NCBI GenBank assembly: GCA_963717455.1
Contig: OY970336.1
Location: forward strand, 620,001 to 684,000
Length of the DNA: 64,000 nucleotides
Origin: Bog-473 sp963717455
GTDB taxonomy: Bacteria; Actinomycetota; Acidimicrobiia; Acidimicrobiales; RAAP-2
Direction: 5' to 3'
A program made the position numbers and the translations under genes. Below, piece after piece: positions 1 through 7,905 of the stretch. Position 1 is the stretch's first letter. Each line of letters begins with the position of its first letter. Below the pieces are notes generated by a model. That model was not told the origin of the DNA. It saw only the letters and a program-made list of their open reading frames with translations, and did no database searches.

Positions 1-187
1 CCGGCGCCTGGCTGAACTCCGATGCCCCCGTGCCCGTCAGCGAGCTGATCATGGCGATGGTGATCGGTGAGCCCGATGCAGCTGCTCCAGCAGCACCGCC
101 GACCGCGCAGGTCACGCCGATCACCGGTGCGAACACGAGCGAGGCCACCCCCAGCCTGCCCAGGTGCCTACCCCAACCTTGCCGCAT
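1..187 (-). CDS. Branched-chain amino acid ABC transporter substrate-binding protein, N-terminal part
   Basis: This is the first 62 codons of a gene that leaves the window on the left. The reading begins at an ATG (185-187, minus strand) preceded by GAAGGGG about 9 bases upstream. The peptide starts MRQGWGRHLGRLGVASLV, a basic stretch followed by a hydrophobic alanine- and glycine-rich core, as in a secretion signal. After it comes PITIAMISSLTGTGASEF, which resembles the first beta strand of LivK-type periplasmic binding proteins. A Cys lies in the hydrophobic region (GVTCAVGG) but is not a textbook lipobox. The family binds amino acids or other small solutes outside the membrane for an ABC importer. 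The family call rests on the signal and this short strand only. Confidence 0.6.
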   Translation of the reverse strand, partial: MRQGWGRHLGRLGVASLVFAPVIGVTCAVGGAAGAAASGSPITIAMISSLTGTGASEFSQAP

Positions 188-1020
188 GGACCCACCCCTT
201 CGTTCGGGACTCTGACTGAACTACAGCAGAGTTCCTCACGCTTGCACATCTGGGACACAGGAACCCGTCACCCGGGACTCGGCGGCACGGTGTTGCCGGT
301 GCCAGCGGCCAACGCCCGCGCCGAGCTGCAATAGGCATTGCAAGCTGGAGGCGATGGGGGGCCCGGGCCGATCGCACTCAGGAACCGTGCCCGGCCGGGG
401 CAGCGAGGGTCGGATGCCGCTGTTCGTCTACCGCCCAGCGCGATGCCGGTCGCGAAGCTCTTCAAGAGGATGACAAACGCGGACGCAGAGAGCATGAACG
501 TGCTCGCCTGGTGGACGAGCGCCCGCGGGGCCTCGTGCCCACAGAAGTGCAGGAGGTTGTCGGGCTTGCCGTCACGAACGTGAAGGCGATGGAGGCCGTC
601 GAACGCGGGGGCGACGATCCGTCCGATGACGAGGTCGTCGACCGCCACGACTGCGGCGAACCAGAATCGTCCCCCCCATGGACCTTCAACATTCCAGAAG
701 GCCCGTGCGGTCATCTTGGAGCGACAGGGACCGGCCTGACCGCGTGGCCGATGGAGCCATGGCGTCGGGACGAGGGCTCGATTGTGCGAGCCTTCGGCGG
801 CTCGAGGGGGGAATCTGAACGAACCAATGTGACCGAGCGTGGCCGCAAGGAAGCAGTACTTCGCGGTTCCCGCCTGGCCCAAACCTCCGGCGGTATAGTC
901 CGCAGCGAGTTGGCAAGGAGTTCCGGCGCCGCGATCGGATCATCGTGTCGGCCATGGCGAGAGGGTCGAGCAGTGCTCGCCATGACCGACGTCTCACACT
1001 GAGGGCTTCAGGAGGGGAAC
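188..1020. other. 833-bp intergenic stretch without a defensible gene
   Basis: Overlapping open frames exist on both strands, the longest at 268-882 minus and 511-1002 plus, but none has a recognisable family, a good ribosome binding site or convincing composition. The minus frame over roughly 470-690 has protein-like stretches (TFMLSASAFVILLKSF) and could be the remnant of a decayed gene. The stretch separates divergent genes, so it should hold promoters for both the binding-protein gene and the chloride channel gene. Confidence 0.4.
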
Positions 1021-2385
1021 ATGACGGACTCCGCCACCACAACGGAGCAGGCACCTGGCCCCCCTGATCCCGCATCGATCCTGAAATCCCGGGGTTTTCT
1101 GGCGCTCCTGGCTCTCGGAGCCATCATCGGCGTTCCAGTGGCGACTGTCGCGTACTTCTTCTTGGAGGCGGTGGCCAAGGTCCAGACCGAGATCTTCTCC
1201 GATCTTCCCAAGACCCTCGGGTTCCAGTCGGAGCCCCTCTGGTGGCCCCTGCCCTGGTTGGTTCTCAGTGGCGTGTTGGTCGCAATTGCCATCCGCTACC
1301 TGCCCGGAACTGGCGGCCATGAGCCCTCGGATGGATTCAAGTCGGGCGGCCCGGTTCAACCCATCGAGCTCTTCGGCATCGTCGCGGCCGCCTTCGCCAC
1401 ACTTGCTCTCGGCGTCGTGCTGGGGCCAGAAGCGCCACTGATCGCGATCGGGAGCGGGCTGGGCGTGCTGGCCGTGCACCTCGTCAAGAGCGACGCACCA
1501 CCGATGACAGCGGTCGTCATCGGGGCCGCCGGGAGCTTCGCCGCCATCGCCACGCTGCTGGGTTCCCCTCTCGTCGGTGCCTTCCTGCTCATGGAAATGG
1601 CGGGGCTAGGAGGCCCGATGATGGAGATCGTGCTTGTCCCCGGCCTCCTCGCCGCCGGCGTGGGCTCGCTGATCTTCGTGGGCCTCAACCACCTCACCGG
1701 ATACGGGACATTCTCGCTGACCATCTCGTCCATCCCCCATGTCGGGTCACCGACGGTGATCGAGTTCTTCTGGGCCATCGCCATCGGCCTGGCTGCCGCC
1801 GTGGTCGCGGGCGGCATCTTCAGAGTGGCCCGGGCGCTTCGGTCCATCACCGAGCGGCGGAGGGTGCTGGTGACGCCGGTGATGGGGTTGGCGGTGGGCG
1901 GGCTGGCCATCGCCTTCGCCCAAGGCACAGGTCGGGGCTCATCAGAGGTGCTGTTCTCAGGTCAAAGCGCCCTCCCTGAGCTCGTCCAGCATGCCGCAAC
2001 CTGGACCCTGGGCGCGCTGGTGCTGCTTGTCGTGTGCAAGTCACTGGCCTACGCGATATCGCTGAGCAGCTTCCGTGGTGGCCCCATCTTCCCGAGCATG
2101 TTCATCGGGGCCGCCGGCGGGATCGCCCTGTCCCACGTTGGTGGGCTCCCGATGATCGCCGGCGCGGCGATGGGAGTCGGGGCTATGACTGCAGGTGCCC
2201 TCAAGATGCCCATGACGGCGGTGCTGCTTCCGAGCCTTCTCTTCGTGTCGGATGCCGTGGCTCTCATGCCGATCGTGATCGTGGCCGTGGTGGTGTCCTT
2301 TGTCGCAGCCTCGAGGCTCAACCCGAACCCGGAGCCCAAGGACGCTCCGACGGCACCTGCCGCGGTCACCCCAGGTCATGCATGA
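1021..2385 (+). CDS. ClC-family chloride channel / H+-Cl- antiporter
   Basis: This is a 454-residue polytopic membrane protein with about ten hydrophobic segments, close to bacterial ClC length. Two ClC signatures are visible: GVVLGPEAP near residue 131, a version of the G(K/R)EGP loop that has Ala where most members have Gly, and FRGGPIFPS near residue 353, matching the GxFxP loop. These loops build the chloride pore in the family. The start is supported by AGGAGGGG five bases upstream of the ATG. Whether it works as a channel or exchanger cannot be decided from sequence. It lies just left of the island boundary, so it belongs to the host chromosome. The proline- and alanine-rich C terminus lacks CBS domains. 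Confidence 0.88.
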   Translation: MTDSATTTEQAPGPPDPASILKSRGFLALLALGAIIGVPVATVAYFFLEAVAKVQTEIFSDLPKTLGFQSEPLWWPLPWLVLSGVLVAIAIRYLPGTGGHEPSDGFKSGGPVQPIELFGIVAAAFATLALGVVLGPEAPLIAIGSGLGVLAVHLVKSDAPPMTAVVIGAAGSFAAIATLLGSPLVGAFLLMEMAGLGGPMMEIVLVPGLLAAGVGSLIFVGLNHLTGYGTFSLTISSIPHVGSPTVIEFFWAIAIGLAAAVVAGGIFRVARALRSITERRRVLVTPVMGLAVGGLAIAFAQGTGRGSSEVLFSGQSALPELVQHAATWTLGALVLLVVCKSLAYAISLSSFRGGPIFPSMFIGAAGGIALSHVGGLPMIAGAAMGVGAMTAGALKMPMTAVLLPSLLFVSDAVALMPIVIVAVVVSFVAASRLNPNPEPKDAPTAPAAVTPGHA

Positions 2386-2601
2386 TCCATCAGACGCCCG
2401 CCCGGCTCGACCGGCTCCGAGCGTCCCGGATCATCAAAGCTGGTCGCTTGACGCTGCGGATTCTCCGTCAACAAGGCTCGTCGATCCCGCACCCGGGAGA
2501 CACGTCAACCACCGAGCTGATATCGCGCACGCACCGCGCCGCCAAAGCGCCACCGTGAGACCTGAGGGCCACGCACACCGCCCTACCTAACGGAGCGTTT
2601 C

Positions 2602-2649
2602 CGAGTCGGGCTGCCCGGATTTGAACCGGGGACCCCTGCGTCCCGAACG
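2602..2649. repeat. Left attachment repeat (partial tRNA-Pro copy)
   Basis: This is the left copy of the 48-bp direct repeat. It covers the acceptor 3' strand, T arm, variable loop and part of the anticodon arm of tRNA-Pro, then diverges. It lacks the D arm and the 5' half, so it cannot give a functional tRNA. The AT-rich stretch just inside it (about 2680-2740) stands out against the GC-rich surroundings, which is common beside attachment cores. Confidence 0.85.
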
Positions 2650-2779
2650 GAGCCTGAGCGAATTCGGGGCGGACAAGTCAATGGCTGTGATTTGTTGTTA
2701 TCCCAGGTCATAAATCAGAAATTCACTATTCGTAAATGACGGCTCAATACCGCCGAATACCGCTGTTTGGCGGCGTTCA

Positions 2780-2795
2780 GCGCCATTTCCGCGCC
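2780..2795 (+). repeat. 16-bp direct repeat, left copy (possible integrase arm site)
   Basis: GCGCCATTTCCGCGCC occurs here and again, identical and in the same orientation, at 16450-16465. The two copies lie just inside the two ends of the island. In an excised circle they would flank the joined attachment core, where arm-type integrase or excisionase binding sites sit in tyrosine-recombinase elements. The function is inferred from position only. Confidence 0.5.
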
Positions 2796-2898
2796 CTTTC
2801 GCGCGAGTCGGAATTGACTTTTTGTACAACGTTTTGTCAGTGCGAGGTGCGCGACACCCCCGCGAGATCCATCGTATGAAGCGTCACTCCCGACGTTC

Positions 2899-3309
2899 GT
2901 GTCAGCGGTCTTGTTGGCGCCGTTGGTCGTGGAGACAGTGCTCGAGCGAAAGGCTCCCGTCAACAACCGGGCGCCCGTTCCCGACACGGAACTGCCGTCT
3001 GGCTCGATCCTGCCGGGCGCCCAGCCGATCTCCGGGCTGCAGTGGCGCACGCGCGCCAAGGTGGTCGGGCGCGTGAAGTCCATCAGGGTCCGGCCTTTGG
3101 CCGATGTCCCGAACCTTGAGTGCGTGCTCGTCGATGGGAGCGGCGAGGCGATCACGCTCGTCTTCCTCGGACGACGTTCCATCGCCGGGCTGCACAGCGG
3201 GACGACGCTGGTGGCCGAAGGCATGGTCGGGAAGCACAAGAGCAAGCTGGCCATGATCAATCCTGCCTTCGAACTGCTGTCGGTGTCCGAGTCGGCCGGG
3301 ACGCCCTAG
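2899..3309 (+). CDS. OB-fold domain protein, island paralogue of the permease-linked OB domain
   Basis: This 136-residue protein has a C-terminal half that forms a short OB-fold-like domain. GRVKSIRVRP, NLECVLVDGSGE and LVAEGMVGKHKSKLAMINP match, nearly residue for residue, the C-terminal 100 residues of the APC permease frame at 35568-38029. OB folds of this kind usually bind nucleic acid, but the partner is unknown. The GTG start is taken because no ATG gives a full domain, so the N terminus is uncertain. The stop (3307-3309) lies three bases before a GTG that probably starts the next gene, suggesting co-transcription. It is the first gene inside the left island end and may have been captured from a chromosomal copy. 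Confidence 0.6.
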   Translation: MSAVLLAPLVVETVLERKAPVNNRAPVPDTELPSGSILPGAQPISGLQWRTRAKVVGRVKSIRVRPLADVPNLECVLVDGSGEAITLVFLGRRSIAGLHSGTTLVAEGMVGKHKSKLAMINPAFELLSVSESAGTP

Positions 3310-3311
3310 CT

Positions 3312-3724
3312 GTGACCAACGGACCTCCACCCGTGGACGGCTGGAGCTCTCCCGCATTCACGAACTGGGTGAGCGCATCGCCGGCGGCGAGGACCCGGAC
3401 TTCGTGTTGATCGCCGTGGCCAGCGAGCTTCGAGAGTTGCTCAGCCTGCAGGACTGCCGCTTCGTCCGCGACCAGCCGTCTGGGAAGGGGGCCTGGATCG
3501 CCAACGACGGCACGGTTCGGCTGAACCCCCTACGCTGGCCCTCCGCCACAGCCGGTCTGCCGACGAAGCAGGTCGAGCTCCCGGTTCGGGGTGGGGGCCG
3601 GGTGCTGGGCACGTTCATCTTGACACCGACTCCGGCCGCGCCGATCAGCCAGGAGCAGTGCGTCGTGGCTGTCGCTCTCGTCGACCAACTCGGCGCCACG
3701 CTGGCCGCGCACGAGGACAAATGA
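3312..3724 (+). CDS. GAF-like domain protein or KdpD-type fragment, frame-broken
   Basis: The convincing part begins near 3338 (RLELSRIHELGERIAG) and runs to the stop at 3722-3724. It has the shape of a compact GAF-like sensory domain similar to the C-terminal region of KdpD-type or universal-stress sensor proteins: a helix, then strands with LQDCRFV and PVRGGGRVLGTF, then a closing helix ending LAAHEDK. A natural start is the GTG at 3312, three bases after the previous stop, but reaching the domain from it needs one frame change near 3338. There is no kinase domain, so at most it is a stand-alone sensor module. Its ligand is unknown. Confidence 0.45.
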
Positions 3725-3895
3725 ACCTCTCCCGCGGCCTCGGCGCCAGGCCGAAACGCGACCCCCGTGCCCGTTCATGGGCATCCGCCGCCGATACCGG
3801 CGGGTTCTGGGTATCCCAAATACGCCGGAACGGGGCGCGACGGATTCGCCAGGTTTCGGCGGTATAAGTAGAGACACCTACGTCAGTCACGAGAC

Positions 3896-4204
3896 ATGGG
3901 TGCGTCGGCCCCTCCACGACTCCCGAGGGGCCGCTCCGCGTTGCGGCTCGGCGCACCCTCTGGGGGGCGCCGGTGTCCTCGAGGGTCAACGGTCTCGTCG
4001 GGGCGTCAGGGGCCGTCATCAGCCAGGCGAGGAGGGCTTCGTTCACGGCAGCTGCAGGCCGACCACTGCCGCCAGGCGCCGGCATGGAAGGGCGTCTGGG
4101 CGGACGCCAAGGGGAAGAGCTGGTACGTGGAGAGCTGCCGGGAGCACGCGCCGAGGGTGGACGGTCTGCCGGCGTCGGGTAGGAGAACGGGAACATGGCA
4201 ATGA
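3896..4204 (+). CDS. Small Cys/His-containing hypothetical protein, probably degenerate
   Basis: Only the second half looks like protein: AWKGVWADAKGKSWYVESC with Cys and His residues before and after it, resembling short metal-binding-like proteins in actinobacterial accessory regions. The first half is arginine- and proline-rich and may be read out of frame. The stop overlaps the next small gene. The space between 3725 and 3895 holds nothing recognisable. No function can be given. Confidence 0.3.
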   Translation: MGASAPPRLPRGRSALRLGAPSGGRRCPRGSTVSSGRQGPSSARRGGLRSRQLQADHCRQAPAWKGVWADAKGKSWYVESCREHAPRVDGLPASGRRTGTWQ

Positions 4205-4358
4205 GACAGGACGGTCCACTCGAGACAGAGGCCATCGCACGCGGCGAGTCGCCCGAATGGGTCGTCGTGGCGCGGCGTCTGGACGAGTTCGGAGCGCAAG
4301 TTGGTGACGTGCGCGAGCGCGCGAGGTGGTGCTGTCGGAGATTGAGGGGGCGTCGTAG
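4195..4358 (+). CDS. Small hypothetical protein, frame-broken near 4320
   Basis: The ATG at 4195 follows GGAGAACGGGAAC and opens MAMRQDGPLETEAIARG, then WVVVARRLDEFGAQVGDVRERAR, a plausible soluble helical protein. Staying in frame gives an arginine-rich tail to about 4392. Moving one frame at about 4320 gives the more natural ending EVVLSEIEGAS and a stop at 4356-4358. I take the second reading. It overlaps the preceding small gene by a few codons, suggesting coupled translation. Family unknown. Confidence 0.35.
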
Positions 4359-4554
4359 GCGGTCCGCTTCGGCGGGGTCGTTTCGCGTCTGAGCGCACGG
4401 TTCGTGCGCTATCTCCTAACGGCACGAGTGGGGCACCCCATTCCTCTGATGTTTGCCGCCGGTCCCAGCCGCAGTCGCAGATAGATTTCACGGCGTGGGG
4501 GCGCCCGACACTGGTCACGGTGCGGATGAGAGGTTTTCCGAGCCTGGGCCGAAC

Positions 4555-4863
4555 GTGATTGAGAGCAGTAAGGGCTTCTCGGTCAAGGTGCTTGGGCGAA
4601 CCGGTCTGCGGTACACCGAAGGAACACGATCCGTTTGGATTGACTCGGAGGTTCTTGCGAAACCCAGGGCAATCGCCCTGTTCAAGAGCAGCATCCGAAC
4701 ATGGGAGGGACCAGACCCTGAGGAAGTCAGCTCGGGAGAGCGGGACCGGATAGCCCGTGACGTCAAGCGGGCATTCGAAGCATGTGGATACGAACTTGAA
4801 ATCCAGGAACCGTTTGACTGGGGAAGTGTGGCGCTACGCCCACCGGATGAACGCCACCGGTGA
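4555..4863 (+). CDS. Imm74-like immunity family protein
   Basis: This is a protein of about 102 residues starting at GTG 4555 (VIESSKGFSVKVLGR). An upstream extension to 4453 stays open but looks non-coding. The residues GLRYTEG, VWIDSEVLA, SIRTWEGP and a C-terminal helix ending AFEACGYELEI match my recollection of the Imm74 family, small polymorphic-toxin immunity proteins of about 90-100 residues. Members normally protect a cell from a toxin encoded next door, but no toxin is visible within several kb, so it would be an orphan or have another role. The next gene starts inside its last codons. The family call is from memory and needs a profile search. Confidence 0.5.
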   Translation: MIESSKGFSVKVLGRTGLRYTEGTRSVWIDSEVLAKPRAIALFKSSIRTWEGPDPEEVSSGERDRIARDVKRAFEACGYELEIQEPFDWGSVALRPPDERHR

Positions 4864-5140
4864 TTCGCAACCTGGGCGATCCACGGGATCGAAGCCTGCC
4901 CTCGTTCGGGCCGGTGGCAGACTCCGTCAAGTGAACTCGGACGAGCAGTGGCTCCTGGATCACGGCTTCAGGGTCGAAGTTGAGCAAGAGGGACCCGACC
5001 TTTTCTGGACTCATCTCGTCCATCAAGACAACCCTGAGGGAAGAGCGCCGAACTATGGCCGGGGAACCACGGCCGATCAGTCAATCGAGAGTGCTCGCAG
5101 GCGCTACGCAGTCGAAGAACTCGGTGAGGCTGACGGGTGA
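4847..5140 (+). CDS. Hypothetical protein coupled to the Imm74-like gene
   Basis: The ATG at 4847 lies inside the 3' end of the previous gene, whose stop is at 4861-4863, so the two are probably translated together. The product is about 97 residues. The C-terminal 60 residues look like a real small fold: SDEQWLLDHGFRVEVEQEG, then DLFWTHLVH, then a helix ending RRRYAVEELGEADG. No catalytic motif, signal or membrane segment is present. The tail from about 5080 (DQSIESARRRYAVEE) resembles the end of small proteins with a repeated-unit helix, but I do not recognise a family. Confidence 0.45.
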   Translation: MNATGDSQPGRSTGSKPALVRAGGRLRQVNSDEQWLLDHGFRVEVEQEGPDLFWTHLVHQDNPEGRAPNYGRGTTADQSIESARRRYAVEELGEADG

Positions 5141-5284
5141 CCAGGGTGCCCCACTTCGCCGGGTAGATGAGACGGGATCCCTCAAAGTGCGGGCCGGCGA
5201 GTGCCATCGGGGACTTCAGCCGGACACAGCGGATCCCGTAGACCATGTTGCTCGGAGGACGCTGACAGAGTTGGATTGAGGGAC

Positions 5285-6070
5285 ATGGAATTCTCCACCA
5301 TCGACGTGAACTTCAGCAATGCTCGAGGGGCCATCACCCTAAACCGCCCCGAGAAGCTCAACCCGCTTAGCACGATCACGCTCATGGAACTGGTCGAGGC
5401 GGCCCGGTTCTTCAACTCGAGACACGAGGTGAAAGTCGTCATCGTTAGCGGCCGAGGGCGGGCGTTCTGCGCTGGAGCGGACTTGGCTGCGTTCTCCCCC
5501 GACGATGGCTCTTCCCCCTCTGCCAGTGTTCTTCGTGATGCGGCTGATGCCGGACGCCTCATGGCAGAGGCAATCGAGTCAATGCGAGCCGTCACGGTGG
5601 CGAGACTGCACGGCAATTGTGTGGGCGGGGGGGTTGTCCTCGCCGCCGCCTGTGATCTGCGAGTCGCCGCTGACGACACCGTCTTTTCGATTCCTGAGGT
5701 CGACCTTGGGATCCCTCTCGCATGGGGTGGGATTCCCCGTCTTGTCCGCGAAATTGGCCCGGCCATGACCAAAGAACTGGTGATGACCTGCCGGCCGTTC
5801 AGCGCAGCCGAGGCTCATGCTGCAGGATTTCTCAATCGGGTCGTGCCACCGGCCGAACTCGACGCATCGGTCGACGCCCTCGTCACTCAGCTCGAGAGCA
5901 AGTCGCTCCAAACTCTTTCCGCGACGAAGCGGCATGTAGACGCCGTCACCGAGGGCATGGTCAGCACGGCGCGCGCCTGGAACGACGCCGACTCTTTGGT
6001 AACGGCGCTTCGTGATCCTGAGTCAAGGGCGGTGGCGGCGGCCTATCTGAATCGATTCACAGGAAGATGA
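5285..6070 (+). CDS. Enoyl-CoA hydratase/isomerase (crotonase) family protein
   Basis: This 261-residue member of the crotonase superfamily has the family hallmarks in order: NRPEKLNPL near the N terminus, RAFCAGADLAAF as the first oxyanion-hole segment, HGNCVGGGVVLAAACD as the second, and PEVDLGIPLAWGG, whose Glu is at the position of a catalytic acid in hydratases. Members hydrate or isomerise acyl-CoA thioesters in fatty-acid or amino-acid degradation. The substrate cannot be read from sequence. ATG 5285 is chosen because it follows GAGGGAC and gives the normal family start; the frame also runs further upstream. It sits alone in the island just before the insertion sequence, without other beta-oxidation genes. 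Confidence 0.85.
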   Translation: MEFSTIDVNFSNARGAITLNRPEKLNPLSTITLMELVEAARFFNSRHEVKVVIVSGRGRAFCAGADLAAFSPDDGSSPSASVLRDAADAGRLMAEAIESMRAVTVARLHGNCVGGGVVLAAACDLRVAADDTVFSIPEVDLGIPLAWGGIPRLVREIGPAMTKELVMTCRPFSAAEAHAAGFLNRVVPPAELDASVDALVTQLESKSLQTLSATKRHVDAVTEGMVSTARAWNDADSLVTALRDPESRAVAAAYLNRFTGR

Positions 6071-6086
6071 CTGATCGGCCTACTAG

Positions 6087-7710
6087 CCCTGGCTATTCAC
6101 CGAGCCGCGTGAGCTGACCTGGCCGCGTCCGCGGAAAAGCCCTCCATGTAGGGGAAACTGTTGTTGTCTACGCAACAGAGATCCCGACCAGGAGGGCACT
6201 TCCAAGGTGAACGGTACCAGCACGCGTCGCGTCGTTGTGGAACCCGGTGGCGCGGGTGTGGTGGCCCATGTCGGATTGCACGCTCTTGGGGCTTTTGCCG
6301 ACCGGATGGGGCTCGGTGATGCGCTCTCGTCGCGCATACCTCCAGCCGGCGAACGCCTCCCCCTCCATGACCGGGGCAAGGTGCTGGTGCACACGTCGTT
6401 GATGCTCGCCGGTGGAGGGGAGAGCTGTGCGGACATCGAGCACCTGCGGCTCCAAGAGGATCTCTTCGGATCGGTGCCCTCTGACACCACGGTGTTTCGC
6501 AGCTTCCACGAGATCACGCCCGAGACCAGGAGCTCGATCGCATTGGGGCTGGCCGAGGTGCGCCACGAGGTGTGGCGCCGCAGTGGCGCCACCATCGGCA
6601 GTGCCCCGGTGCTCTTGGACATCGACGCCTCCTTGGTCGAGATCCACTCCGAGCACAAGGTGGCCGCTGCCCCCACCTTCAAGGGTGGCTACGGGTTCCA
6701 CCCGATCTTCTGCTTCGCCGATGCCACCGGTGAAGCACTCTCTTCGCTCTTGCGAGCAGGCAACGCCGGGGCCAACACCGTGGCCGACCATGTCAGAGTC
6801 CTCGACGCCGCCGTCGTGCAGCTGCCCGAGGAGATCGCGGCAGGCCACCATGTCGGCGACGATGCGACCCTGGTCGGGCGAGCGGTTGTCGTGCGGGTCG
6901 ACTCGGCGGGGTGCACCGAGGGCTTTCTTGGCGCCTGTCGGGAGCGCAACATCGGCTTCTTCGTCACCGTGCGCTCGAACGCCCAGCTCAGCAGGGCCAT
7001 CTTCGAGGTCGTCGGCCTCGAGGACGTCTGGGAGCCAGCCATCGCTCAAGACGGCACGCCACGAGAGGGCGCGGCCGTGTGCGAGGTGACGTCGCTCATC
7101 TCGACGCCCAAGCTCCCCGAGGGCACCCGCTGCATCATCCGGCGTGAGCCGCTGCACCCCGGCGCCCAGCGCAGCCTGTTCCCCGCCCTCGACTATCGCT
7201 ACTGGGGCTTCTACACCGACCAAGACGGTGACCCCGTCGCCCTCGACGCCACCATGCGGTCCCACGCCCATGTCGAACAACACATTCAGCGCCTGAAGGA
7301 CTCGGGCCTCTTGCGCTTCCCCTTCGCCAGCTTTGAGGCCAACGCCAACTGGATGATGACCGTCGCCATGGCAGCCGATCTGGTGCGCTGGTTCCAGCTG
7401 CTCTGTCTCGAGGGGCCCTGGCAGGGTGCCCGACCCAAAGCGCTGCGCTGGGGCCTCTTGCACGCGCCGGGTCGCCTTCTTCACCGCTCCCGACAGCGCG
7501 TCGTGCGCATCATCGACGGCTGGCCCGGCACCGAGGCGCTGCTCGGTGCATACCGACGCATCGCACTGCTGCGCTGAACGAACTCACTTCCCGCAAGCGA
7601 CACCTGACCTTGGCGACGCGCGCCCCGAAGTCCCTCTCTGGTCAACTTTGACCCTTTAGCACCGTCAAATGGCGGCGGGTTGGACTCAGCGACGGGCGAA
7701 ATCACCCGGG
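6087..7710 (+). mobile_element. IS1380-type insertion sequence
   Basis: The element consists of one transposase gene with short flanks. The proposed ends are CCCTGGCTATT at 6087 and, on the minus strand, CCCGGGTGATT ending at 7710. They agree at 14 of the first 22 positions, so the terminal inverted repeat is weak and the ends are approximate. I see no matching target duplication (ACTA or CTAG on the left, CTGA or TGAA on the right). It lies between the enoyl-CoA hydratase gene and the second recombinase gene. Confidence 0.6.
6207..7577 (+). CDS. IS1380 family transposase
   Basis: This is a 456-residue DDE-type transposase of normal length for the family. It starts at GTG 6207 after AGGAGG. 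Family features include the N-terminal segment with HDRGKVLVHTSLMLAGGG, the LLDIDASLVEIHSEHK strand carrying the first acidic residue, VVRVDSAGCTEGFL carrying the second, and the C-terminal HAHVEQHIQRLKDS and ANANWMMTVAMAADL region with the third acidic residue. The enzyme cuts and rejoins the element's ends by a DDE/RNase H-like mechanism. The frame is intact with no internal stop, so the element could still be active if its ends are good. Confidence 0.9.
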   Translation: MNGTSTRRVVVEPGGAGVVAHVGLHALGAFADRMGLGDALSSRIPPAGERLPLHDRGKVLVHTSLMLAGGGESCADIEHLRLQEDLFGSVPSDTTVFRSFHEITPETRSSIALGLAEVRHEVWRRSGATIGSAPVLLDIDASLVEIHSEHKVAAAPTFKGGYGFHPIFCFADATGEALSSLLRAGNAGANTVADHVRVLDAAVVQLPEEIAAGHHVGDDATLVGRAVVVRVDSAGCTEGFLGACRERNIGFFVTVRSNAQLSRAIFEVVGLEDVWEPAIAQDGTPREGAAVCEVTSLISTPKLPEGTRCIIRREPLHPGAQRSLFPALDYRYWGFYTDQDGDPVALDATMRSHAHVEQHIQRLKDSGLLRFPFASFEANANWMMTVAMAADLVRWFQLLCLEGPWQGARPKALRWGLLHAPGRLLHRSRQRVVRIIDGWPGTEALLGAYRRIALLR

Positions 7711-7885
7711 CTGAAGCTCAGACAACCCTCGAAATGGCGAAGACCCCACCCTCAGACTTCTCGTGAATGGCCGGGGCTAGCTGTTCGGGGTAGCCCAGTT
7801 TGCCTGTATAACGCCGGCTACGGGCGCCACGGGCATTGATGGCTGCATAGGTGTTCGCTGTCCTCCTCGACCCAAGGAGGAAGTC
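7578..7885. other. Right end of the insertion sequence and leader of the recombinase gene
   Basis: The first about 130 bases belong to the insertion sequence (right end near 7710). The rest leads to a strong ribosome binding site AAGGAGG at 7874-7880, followed by ATG at 7886. No gene or RNA was recognised. Confidence 0.5.
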
Positions 7886-7905
7886 ATGTCCACCCCGATG
7901 CCCCC

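Noticed and set aside
188..1020. Several open frames of 70-200 codons on both strands before the chloride channel gene
   Set aside because: They overlap each other in many frames, lack ribosome binding sites and known motifs, and have biased composition typical of non-coding reads in GC-rich DNA. Listed only as an intergenic stretch.
6087..7710. Target-site duplication around the IS1380-type element
   Set aside because: The four bases outside the proposed ends do not match (ACTA or CTAG versus CTGA or TGAA). The element ends are too uncertain to claim a duplication.
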